Under the pieces are notes generated by a model, which had not been told where the DNA came from, ran no database searches, and saw nothing but the letters and a program-made list of their open reading frames with translations. From Elusimicrobiota bacterium (GTDB taxonomy: Bacteria; Elusimicrobiota; Elusimicrobia; Elusimicrobiales; UBA9959), in the NCBI GenBank assembly GCA_003482905.1, contig DMXM01000009.1, forward strand, positions 2,128 to 42,605: a stretch of DNA of 40,478 nt. The letters run 5' to 3'. This document shows, one piece after another, positions 15,482-23,257 of the stretch (its first letter is position 1; each line of letters opens with the position of its first letter). The translations under genes were made by a program, and so were the position numbers.

Positions 15482-16843
15482 ATGTTTAAAAAAGTTCTGA
15501 TCGCCAACCGCGGCGAAATCGCCGTACGCGTGATACGCACGCTGCGCGAGATGGGCGTAACCTCCGTGGCAGTCTATTCCGAAGCCGACAGGTCTTCCCT
15601 GCACGTGCGCCTGGCCGACGAAGCGGTCTGCATAGGCCCGGCCATGGCCAGGGAGAGCTACCTGAGCATCCCGGCCATTATTTCCGCCGCCAAGATCACC
15701 GGGGCGGACGCCATACACCCGGGCTACGGCTTCCTCTCCGAGAACGCCGATTTCTCGGCCGCCTGCCGCGACAACGGCATCACTTTTATAGGACCCTCCC
15801 CCAAGTCCATACAGCAGCTCGGCCATAAAGCCGAGGCCAGAAAAATGGCCGTCAAAGCCGGCATAGCTGTAACGCCGGGCACCAAGGACTGCGTGTATAA
15901 GGACGCGGCGGCCCAGGCGGCCAAGATAGGCTTCCCCATAATGATCAAAGCCGCCGCGGGCGGCGGCGGCAAAGGCATCCGCATAGTGCGCGAGGCCTCC
16001 CAGCTTGCCAACGAAATGAACATGGCCCAGTCCGAATCCAAGGCGGCCTTCGGCAACGGCGACGTTTATTTCGAGAAGTATATCGAACTCCCCCGCCACA
16101 TAGAGGTGCAGTTCGCCCGCGACTCGCACGGCCACACCATAGCCTTCCCCGAGCGCGACTGTTCCATACAGCGCCGCCACCAGAAACTGGTGGAAGAATC
16201 CCCCTCCCCTGCCGTAGGCAAGAAGCTGCGCGACAGCCTTGAAGAGGCGGCCGTAAAACTGGCCGAAGCCGCCAACTACGTGGGCGTGGGCACCGTGGAA
16301 TTCCTGCTGGACCAGCAGGGGAATTTCTATTTCATGGAAGTTAACACCCGCCTGCAGGTGGAGCACCCGGTAACCGAATTTATCACCGGTTTCGACCTTG
16401 TGCGCGAACAGCTGCTGGCGGCCGCCGGCGAGGAGCTTTCCTATACAGGCGGCCACAGCGTGCCCTACCGCGGCCATGCCATAGAACACCGCGTCAACGC
16501 GGAGGATTTCAGCCGCAATTTCGCCCCCTCGGTGGGCCGGGTGGAGGAATGGCTGGTGCCCGGCGGTCCCGGCGTGCGTGTGGACACCCATGTCTATGCC
16601 GGCTACAATCTGCCGGTCTATTACGACAGCATGCTGGCCAAACTTATAGTGTGGGCGCCCGACAGGGCCTCCGCCGTGGCGAGGTCCAGGCGCGCCCTGG
16701 CGGATTTCAGGGTGAAGGGCGTACACACCACCCTAAACGCCCATAAACTAATAATCGAGAGCCCCGATTTTCAGGCCGGCAAGACGGACACCGGCTTTAT
16801 GGAGCGCCTGCTGGCCACGGCCGAACCCGCGGCCGCCAAATAA
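15482..16843 (+). CDS. accC: Biotin carboxylase subunit of acetyl-CoA carboxylase
   Basis: A 453-residue ATP-grasp enzyme that carboxylates biotin on the carrier protein, the first step of fatty-acid synthesis. It has LIANRGEIAVRVIR at the N-terminus, HPGYGFLSEN, the ATP glycine loop AAAGGGGKGIR, ERDCSIQRRHQKL(V/I)EE and FMEVNTRLQVEHPVTE with the catalytic Arg/Glu. AAGGAG precedes the ATG. Length is as usual for the family. Propionyl-CoA or other acyl-CoA carboxylase roles are possible, but the stand-alone form next to an AccB-like protein fits acetyl-CoA carboxylase. Confidence 0.95.
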   Translation: MFKKVLIANRGEIAVRVIRTLREMGVTSVAVYSEADRSSLHVRLADEAVCIGPAMARESYLSIPAIISAAKITGADAIHPGYGFLSENADFSAACRDNGITFIGPSPKSIQQLGHKAEARKMAVKAGIAVTPGTKDCVYKDAAAQAAKIGFPIMIKAAAGGGGKGIRIVREASQLANEMNMAQSESKAAFGNGDVYFEKYIELPRHIEVQFARDSHGHTIAFPERDCSIQRRHQKLVEESPSPAVGKKLRDSLEEAAVKLAEAANYVGVGTVEFLLDQQGNFYFMEVNTRLQVEHPVTEFITGFDLVREQLLAAAGEELSYTGGHSVPYRGHAIEHRVNAEDFSRNFAPSVGRVEEWLVPGGPGVRVDTHVYAGYNLPVYYDSMLAKLIVWAPDRASAVARSRRALADFRVKGVHTTLNAHKLIIESPDFQAGKTDTGFMERLLATAEPAAAK

Positions 16844-16846
16844 CCA

Positions 16847-17314
16847 ATGAAGGCCAGCCGCAAGATAATCTCGCTTAAGAAAGCCGCGGCCCTGCGCGCG
16901 GCCCTGAAGCGCGCCGGTAAAAAAGCTGTTTTCACCAACGGCTGCTTCGACATTCTGCACGCTGGCCACGTGGCCTCGCTGGAGAAGGCCCGTTCATTGG
17001 GGGATTTCCTTTTCCTGGGTCTCAACTCGGACGCTTCGGTACGCCGTCTTAAGGGGCCGGCCAGGCCCTTTAACAAAGCCGCCGACCGCGCCGTAGTGCT
17101 GGCGGCCCTGGCCGCGGTGGATGCCGTGGTGATATTCAAAGAAGATACGCCGCTGGCTCTCATAAAGGCCCTCCGACCCGATGTGCTGGCAAAAGGCGCG
17201 GATTATGCCAACGGCTCGGTGGTAGGCGCCGAATTCGCCGGCCGGGTAGCCCTTATCCCCCTTTTAAAGGGCCGTTCCACCACGGCCCTGGCAAAGAGAA
17301 CCGGCCGCCAATAA
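16847..17314 (+). CDS. rfaE2: D-beta-D-heptose 1-phosphate adenylyltransferase (RfaE domain II)
   Basis: A 155-residue nucleotidyltransferase of the cytidylyltransferase fold with TNGCFDILHAGH at residues 30-41, carrying the HxGH motif, and LKGRSTTAL near the C-terminus, corresponding to the xGxST signature. It matches the stand-alone C-terminal half of HldE, which makes ADP-heptose for the lipopolysaccharide inner core, so the organism probably has an LPS-bearing outer membrane. The ATG is 3 bases after the accC stop. Another glycerol- or sugar-phosphate nucleotidyltransferase role is less likely. Confidence 0.88.
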   Translation: MKASRKIISLKKAAALRAALKRAGKKAVFTNGCFDILHAGHVASLEKARSLGDFLFLGLNSDASVRRLKGPARPFNKAADRAVVLAALAAVDAVVIFKEDTPLALIKALRPDVLAKGADYANGSVVGAEFAGRVALIPLLKGRSTTALAKRTGRQ

Positions 17315-17368
17315 AACCATTCTTTCCCTATCATTTGAAGTCCCAATTTAATAAAATATCAGGATATT

Positions 17369-18577
17369 ATGACCGACATTTTTGAAAAATGCAGAAATTT
17401 CACCCTCGCCCGGCAGCTCATGGAATCGGGCATATACCCATATTTCAAGGCGCTGGAATCCGAACAAGCCCCCGAGATAACCATAAGGGGCAGGAAGTTC
17501 ATCATGTTCGGCTCCAACAACTACCTCGGCCTGGCTAACGACCCGCGCATGAAGGCCGCCGCCATAGACGCCGTTAAAAAATTCGGCACCGGCGTGGCGG
17601 GTTCGCGCTTCCTCAACGGCAATACCGTGCTGCACATGGAGCTGGAGCGCAAGCTGGCCGCCTTCAAGGGCCGGGAAGCCGCCCTTATCTACGCCACCGG
17701 CTACCAGATGAATCTGGGAGTGATCTCCGCTTTGGTGGGCAAGGGCGATTTCGCCATAGTGGACAAACTGGACCACGCCAGCATCCTCGACGGCTGCCGG
17801 CTTTCCCACGGCGAAGTCCGCCGCTTCAAGCACAACAACACGGCCGACCTGGAGCGCGTGCTCAAGGACATAGGCCCGGGCCACGGCAAGCTGGTCATAG
17901 TGGACGGCGTGTTCTCCATGGAGGGCGACATCGCCCCCATCCCCGAGATCTCCAAGATCTGCCGGAAATACGGCGCCCGCCTGATGGTGGACGACGCCCA
18001 CGCCTCCGGCGTACTTGGGCGCCACGGCCGCGGCACCTGCGAACATTTCAACCTGAGCCACAAGGACGTCGACCTGGTGGTGGGCACCTGCTCCAAGTCC
18101 TTCGCCTCGGTGGGCGGTTTTGCGGTGGGCGACGAGAACATCATTCACTATATACAGCATATGTCGCGCTCCATGATCTTCTCCGCGGCCCTGCCGCCGG
18201 CCTCCGTGGCCGCCATCTCCAAGGCCCTCGATATCATAGAAGAGGAACCGGAGAGAATAAAGAAACTCTGGGAGAACGCCAGATATCTCATGAAACGCTT
18301 TAAAGCGATGGGGCTGAACACCGGCGAAACCCAGACCCCCATTATCCCGGTGGTCATCGGAGACAACGAAAAGACCTTTACGCTCTGGCGCATGCTTTAC
18401 GACAACGGCCTGTTCACCAACCCCGTGGTCAGCCCCGCCGTCCCCCCCAGGCGCTCGCTTATCCGGATAGTGGCGACGGCCACCCACTCGCGCGCGCAGC
18501 TGGACCGGGCCCTGGATATTTTCGAGACCTGCGTTAAAAAAGTCCTGAAGAAAAAACCGGCGGCCCTGGTGAAATAA
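17369..18577 (+). CDS. Serine palmitoyltransferase-like alpha-oxoamine synthase
   Basis: A 402-residue PLP enzyme of the alpha-oxoamine synthase family, which condenses an amino acid with an acyl-CoA. Family marks include MFGSNNYLGL, FGTGVAGSRFLNG, LDHASILDGCRLS, VDDAHASG and the PLP-lysine segment GTCSKSFASVGGF. The ESGIYPYF start and the SKSFAS(I/V)GG form of the PLP motif resemble serine palmitoyltransferases of Bacteroidota more than 8-amino-7-oxononanoate synthase or glycine C-acetyltransferase. No biotin or threonine-degradation genes are adjacent. The following gene is an acyltransferase-like protein, which supports a lipid role (inference). Confidence 0.8.
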   Translation: MTDIFEKCRNFTLARQLMESGIYPYFKALESEQAPEITIRGRKFIMFGSNNYLGLANDPRMKAAAIDAVKKFGTGVAGSRFLNGNTVLHMELERKLAAFKGREAALIYATGYQMNLGVISALVGKGDFAIVDKLDHASILDGCRLSHGEVRRFKHNNTADLERVLKDIGPGHGKLVIVDGVFSMEGDIAPIPEISKICRKYGARLMVDDAHASGVLGRHGRGTCEHFNLSHKDVDLVVGTCSKSFASVGGFAVGDENIIHYIQHMSRSMIFSAALPPASVAAISKALDIIEEEPERIKKLWENARYLMKRFKAMGLNTGETQTPIIPVVIGDNEKTFTLWRMLYDNGLFTNPVVSPAVPPRRSLIRIVATATHSRAQLDRALDIFETCVKKVLKKKPAALVK

Positions 18578-18611
18578 GGCTGGCCGACCGTTCTCCGCGC
18601 GTAATAATTTT

Positions 18612-19724
18612 ATGTCCATTGAAATTCGGGAGATCGCCGAAAAAGACCTCGGCGTTTTCATAGACTATCCTTTCTCGCTTTTCCGCGCCCACCCGCATTG
18701 GGTAGGCGAGCTTAAACGCGACAGCCGCCACCTGCTTGGCACCGGCCACCCTTTCTGGCGCCACGGCGAGCGCAAGCTCATGGTGGCCTACAAGGACGGC
18801 CGCCCGGCGGGCCGCCTGGCCGCCATCGTCAACCACGCCCATAACAATTTTCACGGCGACAAAACCGGCTTCTTCGGCTTCTTCGACTGCGAGAACGACA
18901 GGGGGGTCTCCGGGGCGCTGTTCGCCGCCGCGGCGGCCTGGCTTAAGACCCGCGGCATGGATTCGGCGGTGGGCCCGGTAAACCCCTCCACCAACGAGAC
19001 TTGCGGCATGCTGGCCCAGGGTTTCGACGGACCGCCCATGGTGATGATGCCCTACAACCCGCCCTATTACCTGGAACTGGCGGAAGCCGCCGGCTTCGCC
19101 AAGGCCAAGGACCTGCACGCCTACAAATGCCTTACCTCCACGCCTTTCCCGGAGCGCTTCGACAAGATCCTCAACCGCATGAACCGGGACGGCAAGGTAA
19201 CGCTGAGCCTGGCGGACGTAAAGAACATAGACGCGGCCATCGGCGAAGTGAAGGAGATCTATAATTCGGCCTGGGAAAAGAACTGGGGCTTTGTCCCGAT
19301 GACGGTTGAAGAAATGGACGACCTGGCCGCCGCGCTTAAGCCGATGATCAAGCCCGATTATCTTTATTTCGCCCGGTTCGAAGGCAAGCCGGCCGGCTTC
19401 GTGCTGATGCTGCCCGACTTCAATATCGCCCTCAAAGAGGCGCGCGGCGCGCTTGGCCCGCTCACCATTCTGCCCTTCCTTTACCGCTTCATGTTCAGGC
19501 TTAACCGCGGCCGCCTGCTGACCCTGGGGGTCAAAAAAGAGTTCCGCGGCAAAGGCATAGAGCTGCTGCTGATAAAGCAGGCCATACTGGCCGCCAAAAA
19601 AATGGGCTGGGAGTACGGCGAGGTCTCCTGGACGCTCGAAGATAACAAGCTTATAAACTCCCCCATTGAGGCTTTAGGCGCCGATTTATACCGGAAATAC
19701 CGGGTTTTCGAGAAAAAGCTGTAA
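18612..19724 (+). CDS. YghO-like GNAT-fold N-acyltransferase
   Basis: This 370-residue protein resembles the long GNAT family that includes E. coli YghO. Recognisable blocks are IDYPFSLFRAHPHWV, the KTGFFGFFDCEND core, GPVNPSTNETCG, PYNPPYYLELAEAAGF and the C-terminal GVKKEFRGKGIELLLI with the (Q/R)xxGxG/A-like acyl-CoA loop. The second half has the classical GNAT fold; the first half is a related repeat. It lies 34 bases after the serine-palmitoyltransferase-like gene. An N-acyltransferase for a sphingoid base (ceramide synthase role) is an attractive guess, not shown by the sequence alone. Confidence 0.72.
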   Translation: MSIEIREIAEKDLGVFIDYPFSLFRAHPHWVGELKRDSRHLLGTGHPFWRHGERKLMVAYKDGRPAGRLAAIVNHAHNNFHGDKTGFFGFFDCENDRGVSGALFAAAAAWLKTRGMDSAVGPVNPSTNETCGMLAQGFDGPPMVMMPYNPPYYLELAEAAGFAKAKDLHAYKCLTSTPFPERFDKILNRMNRDGKVTLSLADVKNIDAAIGEVKEIYNSAWEKNWGFVPMTVEEMDDLAAALKPMIKPDYLYFARFEGKPAGFVLMLPDFNIALKEARGALGPLTILPFLYRFMFRLNRGRLLTLGVKKEFRGKGIELLLIKQAILAAKKMGWEYGEVSWTLEDNKLINSPIEALGADLYRKYRVFEKKL

Positions 19725-19757
19725 TCATCCCGCAATCTTTATTTAACCTCCGCAGTA

Positions 19758-19763
19758 TATAAT
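19758..19763 (+). promoter_or_regulatory. -10 box of the HD-GYP gene, apparently leaderless
   Basis: TATAAT ends 6 bases before the ATG at 19770, with no Shine-Dalgarno. The geometry matches the dapB promoter and again implies a leaderless transcript. Confidence 0.55.
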
Positions 19764-19769
19764 ATCCCT

Positions 19770-20996
19770 ATGCGGTTTTCAGACCTGAACAAAGCTAAGA
19801 GCGAGCCGGCTATACCGGAGGCGAAGAAACAGGCCCGGCCTGTTGTTTTGCCCATCGCCGAAAAACCCCGGCCGGTGCAGGCGCCGGTACAGGTAACGCA
19901 GCCCGAACCCGAAAACAAAATAGACAGCGCGCCGGCCGCCGACCGGGCGGAAGCCATCAAAAAGCATATCGGGGCCTATAAACAGCCCAAAACCCGCCTT
20001 GAAACCAAAGCCCCGCCCAAAGAGCCGGCCCTGCCTTTCCGTGAACTGGACGCCAAGGCCCGCGAGGTCTACTCGCGCGTACTGGAGACCTCCGGCGCCC
20101 TGCTTAAGGCGATAAACCAGCCTTACACGGAAAAATACGAAGCGGTGGCGCGGGCCTGCGACCTGGCAACCGAGACGCTTAAGACCAATACCGTGCTGCT
20201 GAACTATGCCCGGTACTCGACCGCTGAAGACTACCTGCGCGCGCACAGCGCCAACGTCACCATAATCGCCCTGGCCATGGGGCAGGCCGCGGACCTTGAG
20301 CCTTCGGAGCTGCGCCTGCTCGGCTTCTGCGCCATGGCGCACGATATCGGCATGACGGAATACGCCGATCTTTACAGCCGCGAGGGCCGCCTGAGCGAAG
20401 ATGAATTTTCAACCCTGACCCTGCACACCGAGGCCGGCGTGGCCAAACTGGACAGGATAGTTGACCTGGACTATAAGATCAAAGACCGCGCCAAACGCAT
20501 AATTTTTCAGACGCATGAACGCATGGACGGCTCCGGCTACCCGGACCGGCTTTCCAACGAGGAAATAGACCCGCTGGCGCAGCTCATCGGCATAGCCGAC
20601 GTCTTCGAGGCTATGACCCATCCAAGGGCCTGGCGCGACTCCATCAACCCGCCCGACGTGGTAAAGGAACTGATAGAAAAAGAGGGGCACGGTTTCCACG
20701 CCAGGGCGGTGAAGGCCCTTCTTTCGGCCGTCTCCATCTATCCCCCGGGCTCGCTGGTCATGCTTTCCACCGGGGAAACAGGCCGCGTGGTAAAAGTGAA
20801 TAAAGGTTCGCTTACCAGGCCCCTGCTGGAAACGCTGCTGGACCCCGATTTCGCCCAGATAAACCCGGTTCTTATAGACCTGCTGGAGCACCCGATGACT
20901 TCCATCGAGCGCCCGATGGATATGTCCGAGCTGCAGGCCAAGAACCCCAAGTTCGCCGCCAAGCTGGAACTGGGCCGCTGGTGGGTGGAGTGGTGA
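19770..20996 (+). CDS. HD-GYP domain protein with Pro/Lys-rich N-terminus
   Basis: A 408-residue cytoplasmic protein. Residues 1-85 are Pro/Ala/Lys-rich and look disordered. A helical region follows, then an HD-GYP domain at about 150-320 with AHDIGM near residue 190 and the intact signature HERMDGSGYPDR near 249. It is therefore a probable cyclic-di-GMP phosphodiesterase. The C-terminal part (about 325-400) has the VNKGSLTRPLLETLLDPD element often seen after HD-GYP domains. Its stop overlaps the start of a response regulator by one base, so the two form a signalling pair. Confidence 0.87.
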   Translation: MRFSDLNKAKSEPAIPEAKKQARPVVLPIAEKPRPVQAPVQVTQPEPENKIDSAPAADRAEAIKKHIGAYKQPKTRLETKAPPKEPALPFRELDAKAREVYSRVLETSGALLKAINQPYTEKYEAVARACDLATETLKTNTVLLNYARYSTAEDYLRAHSANVTIIALAMGQAADLEPSELRLLGFCAMAHDIGMTEYADLYSREGRLSEDEFSTLTLHTEAGVAKLDRIVDLDYKIKDRAKRIIFQTHERMDGSGYPDRLSNEEIDPLAQLIGIADVFEAMTHPRAWRDSINPPDVVKELIEKEGHGFHARAVKALLSAVSIYPPGSLVMLSTGETGRVVKVNKGSLTRPLLETLLDPDFAQINPVLIDLLEHPMTSIERPMDMSELQAKNPKFAAKLELGRWWVEW

Positions 20997-21400
20997 TGGC
21001 GAAGAAACAAATTTTATTTATTGAGGACGAAGGCTACGTTATAGAGAGGGTGACCGAGCTGCTGGCCGCTTTCCCGCACTTCGAGGTCACCCACTCCGGC
21101 GACGCCAAACTGGTCCGCAGGCTGCTGGAAGACAGACCCTTCGACATCGTAATAACCGATATTTACCTGCGCGGCGCCAGCGGCCTGGAATTTTCGTTCA
21201 AAGCCCGCGAAAAGAACAAGGATGCCTGCGTTATCATCATTGCCGGCCTGGACAACGCCGACATGGCGGCCAAGGCGGTAAGGGAAGGCGCGTTCGATTT
21301 TGTGATAAAGCCGCCCGGGCTTGAGCGGATCACTAGCATTCTTAAAATGGTTACGCTGGTAAGAGGGCTAGCGCCTGAGGATAGTCCAGATAAGCTTTAG
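20996..21400 (+). CDS. Single-domain response regulator
   Basis: A 134-residue receiver domain translated from ATG at 20996 in a TGATG overlap with the HD-GYP gene. The acidic pair is in LFIEDEGY, the phosphoacceptor Asp is in IVITDIYLRG and the Lys is in FVIKPP. At the conserved Thr/Ser place stands Ala (IIIAGLDNAD), which may weaken or alter phosphorylation-driven switching. Its 3' end overlaps the convergent nucleotidyltransferase-like gene by 33 bases. An earlier in-frame ATG at 20981 lies inside the HD-GYP coding sequence and is less likely. Confidence 0.87.
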   Translation: MAKKQILFIEDEGYVIERVTELLAAFPHFEVTHSGDAKLVRRLLEDRPFDIVITDIYLRGASGLEFSFKAREKNKDACVIIIAGLDNADMAAKAVREGAFDFVIKPPGLERITSILKMVTLVRGLAPEDSPDKL

Positions 21401-22216
21401 GGGGCGCAGCAGGTAAAGGGCCAGGCTGGCGGCGCCGTAGCGGCGCAGCATAAAGCGTTTTTCCGGCACGGCGTATTTTACCAGCAGGCCGGGGCGGTGC
21501 AGCACCGGCAGCAGGTATTCCAGGGCGGTGGAATGTTTTTTGGCGGCTTTCTCAAAGAAGGCCGCCTTTATTTTTTCCGGGCCGCGCGGGGCTAGGGCGG
21601 CCAGGGCGGCGGGCGGGATGGCGAGCGGGCCGGGAGCGAGGCGTTTGATAACGGGCCAGATGACGGGGCGCAGGTTATAAATATTCACTTTGCGGGTCAA
21701 GGCGGCCCAGAATTTTTCACCGTCCCCGGGTGCGTGCAGGACTATACGGGAGCAGTCTTCCAGGTTACGGGGGGTGAGTTCGCCGTGGTGGAGCAGGGGA
21801 TGGGCGGCTGCGTGAATGAAGAGGTCGGCTAAATTAAGCGCTAGGCCGGCCGGGCCCGGTTCCAGGCCCCATTTGAAGAGCTCGTCCGTATCTTTTATAT
21901 GCCAGAGCCCGGTATGTATGTCGATTATAGCCGGCGGAGCGTTATTGTGGCTGGGTTTAAGCCAGGCGTCCGCGCTGTTGGGCATGGGCTCATACCCCAG
22001 TTTTTTTAAGATCTCTTCAAAGCCCGGCAGGTCCTTAGGCCGCAGCAGCACATCAGCGTCGCTCATCCCGCGCTCGCCCGGCTGGTATATCCCTAATTCG
22101 ATTAGCGCGGCGCCCTTAAGCGCAACCATCTCTATCCCAGCCCCCAAAGCCGCCCCCCGCGCCTCCCCCAGCGCCCCCAACAGCAATATCTCCCGCGCCG
22201 CCAGCGCTTTATCCAT
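21368..22216 (-). CDS. Nucleotidyltransferase-fold family protein (NTP_transf_5 type)
   Basis: A 282-residue protein resembling the putative nucleotidyltransferase family NTP_transf_5. The signature is ALKGAALIELGIY followed by RGMSDADVLL, whose D-x-D acidic pair would hold the metal ions, and a DIHTGLW segment. Members often occur near polysaccharide and exopolysaccharide genes; the substrate is unknown. It is the last gene of the minus-strand block, 95 bases after the histidine kinase. A GGGGGA site lies near the ATG. The tail is basic and hydrophobic and may contact the membrane. Confidence 0.78.
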   Translation of the reverse strand: MDKALAAREILLLGALGEARGAALGAGIEMVALKGAALIELGIYQPGERGMSDADVLLRPKDLPGFEEILKKLGYEPMPNSADAWLKPSHNNAPPAIIDIHTGLWHIKDTDELFKWGLEPGPAGLALNLADLFIHAAAHPLLHHGELTPRNLEDCSRIVLHAPGDGEKFWAALTRKVNIYNLRPVIWPVIKRLAPGPLAIPPAALAALAPRGPEKIKAAFFEKAAKKHSTALEYLLPVLHRPGLLVKYAVPEKRFMLRRYGAASLALYLLRPLKLIWTILRR

Positions 22217-22311
22217 AGATGTATCCCCCGGAACTAACCTGAAAATCCCAGTTGAAATTTTCCGTCCTCTTATCTATCCAATGAAAACTACTCTGAACGG
22301 CGGAATCCAGG

Positions 22312-23250
22312 CTAACCCGCCGGCAGGCTGAAATAAAAAACGGAACCTTTACCAAGGCCCTGGCTGGACGCGCCTATTTTCCCGCCGTGCTGCATTATTA
22401 TCTCGTGCGCTATTGAAAGCCCCAGTCCCCAACCCATCTGGCGCAGTTGCGCGTTTTTCTGGCATTTAGCCTGGTAAAATTTCTCAAATATCCGCTTTGT
22501 TTCGCTCGGATCTATGCCTATGCCGGAATCTTTTACGCTGACAACAAGCCGCCGCCCCTCGGCCGCCGTGCTCACCTCCACAAGCCCCCCAACCGGGGTG
22601 AATTTTATGGCGTTATTCAACAGGTTCTGGAGCACCTGGGAAATACGGAATTTGTCCCCGTTTATAACGGCGCCCGGGTTTATCCTGTCATATTTTAGGA
22701 TTACCCCCTTATTTTTGGCGTTTATCTCTATGGAGGACATCAGGTCCGCCAGCATATCTCCGAAGGCGAAAGGAACTCGCTCTATTGTAAGCTTACCGGC
22801 CTCTATCATGGCCACGTCGGTCAGGTCGGAAACCAGCATATTAAGCCTGTCCACCGCCGCCGTTATATTCCTCGTCATGCCCCTGTGCTTTTCATCCGCG
22901 GCCGCCTTGGAAAAAAGCTCACTGAAGCCGCGTATGGCCGCCAGGGGGGTGCGCACGTCGTGCACAACCATGGAAAGAAACTTGGACTTCATATTGTTCA
23001 TCTGCTCGAGGGTAAGATTAGACTCGGAAAGCCGCCGCGAAAGGGCCTCAAGCTGGCGGGACTTAGCGTATATCCGGTTTTCGGCCACGGATATCCCGCG
23101 GGTTAGTTCGCGCACTAATTGCTCCGAACGCCTCTCCCGGCGTTCGCCAGCGACAAGCTGAACAAAATCGGAGGATCTGAAAACCACAAAAAGCGACACT
23201 GTCAGCCCGAACGCGCAGATGGCAAGAAGCAGAATGATTTCCGGCTCCAT
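22312..23250 (-). CDS. Membrane sensor histidine kinase
   Basis: A 312-residue kinase with one N-terminal transmembrane helix (about residues 3-24), a coiled-coil signalling helix (35-85), a HisKA domain with VVHDVRTPLAAIRGFSEL, and a HATPase domain with the N-box LNNAIKF, G1 DSGIGI, F-box FEKFY and G2 GWGLGLSIAHEI. It autophosphorylates on that His and probably signals to a response regulator elsewhere; none is adjacent on this strand. There is no periplasmic sensor domain, so the signal may come from the membrane or from partners. The ATG at 23250 lies 7 bases after the coiled-coil gene's stop. An upstream in-frame ATG at 23340 would overlap that gene. Confidence 0.88.
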   Translation of the reverse strand: MEPEIILLLAICAFGLTVSLFVVFRSSDFVQLVAGERRERRSEQLVRELTRGISVAENRIYAKSRQLEALSRRLSESNLTLEQMNNMKSKFLSMVVHDVRTPLAAIRGFSELFSKAAADEKHRGMTRNITAAVDRLNMLVSDLTDVAMIEAGKLTIERVPFAFGDMLADLMSSIEINAKNKGVILKYDRINPGAVINGDKFRISQVLQNLLNNAIKFTPVGGLVEVSTAAEGRRLVVSVKDSGIGIDPSETKRIFEKFYQAKCQKNAQLRQMGWGLGLSIAHEIIMQHGGKIGASSQGLGKGSVFYFSLPAG

Positions 23251-23257
23251 ATATTTA

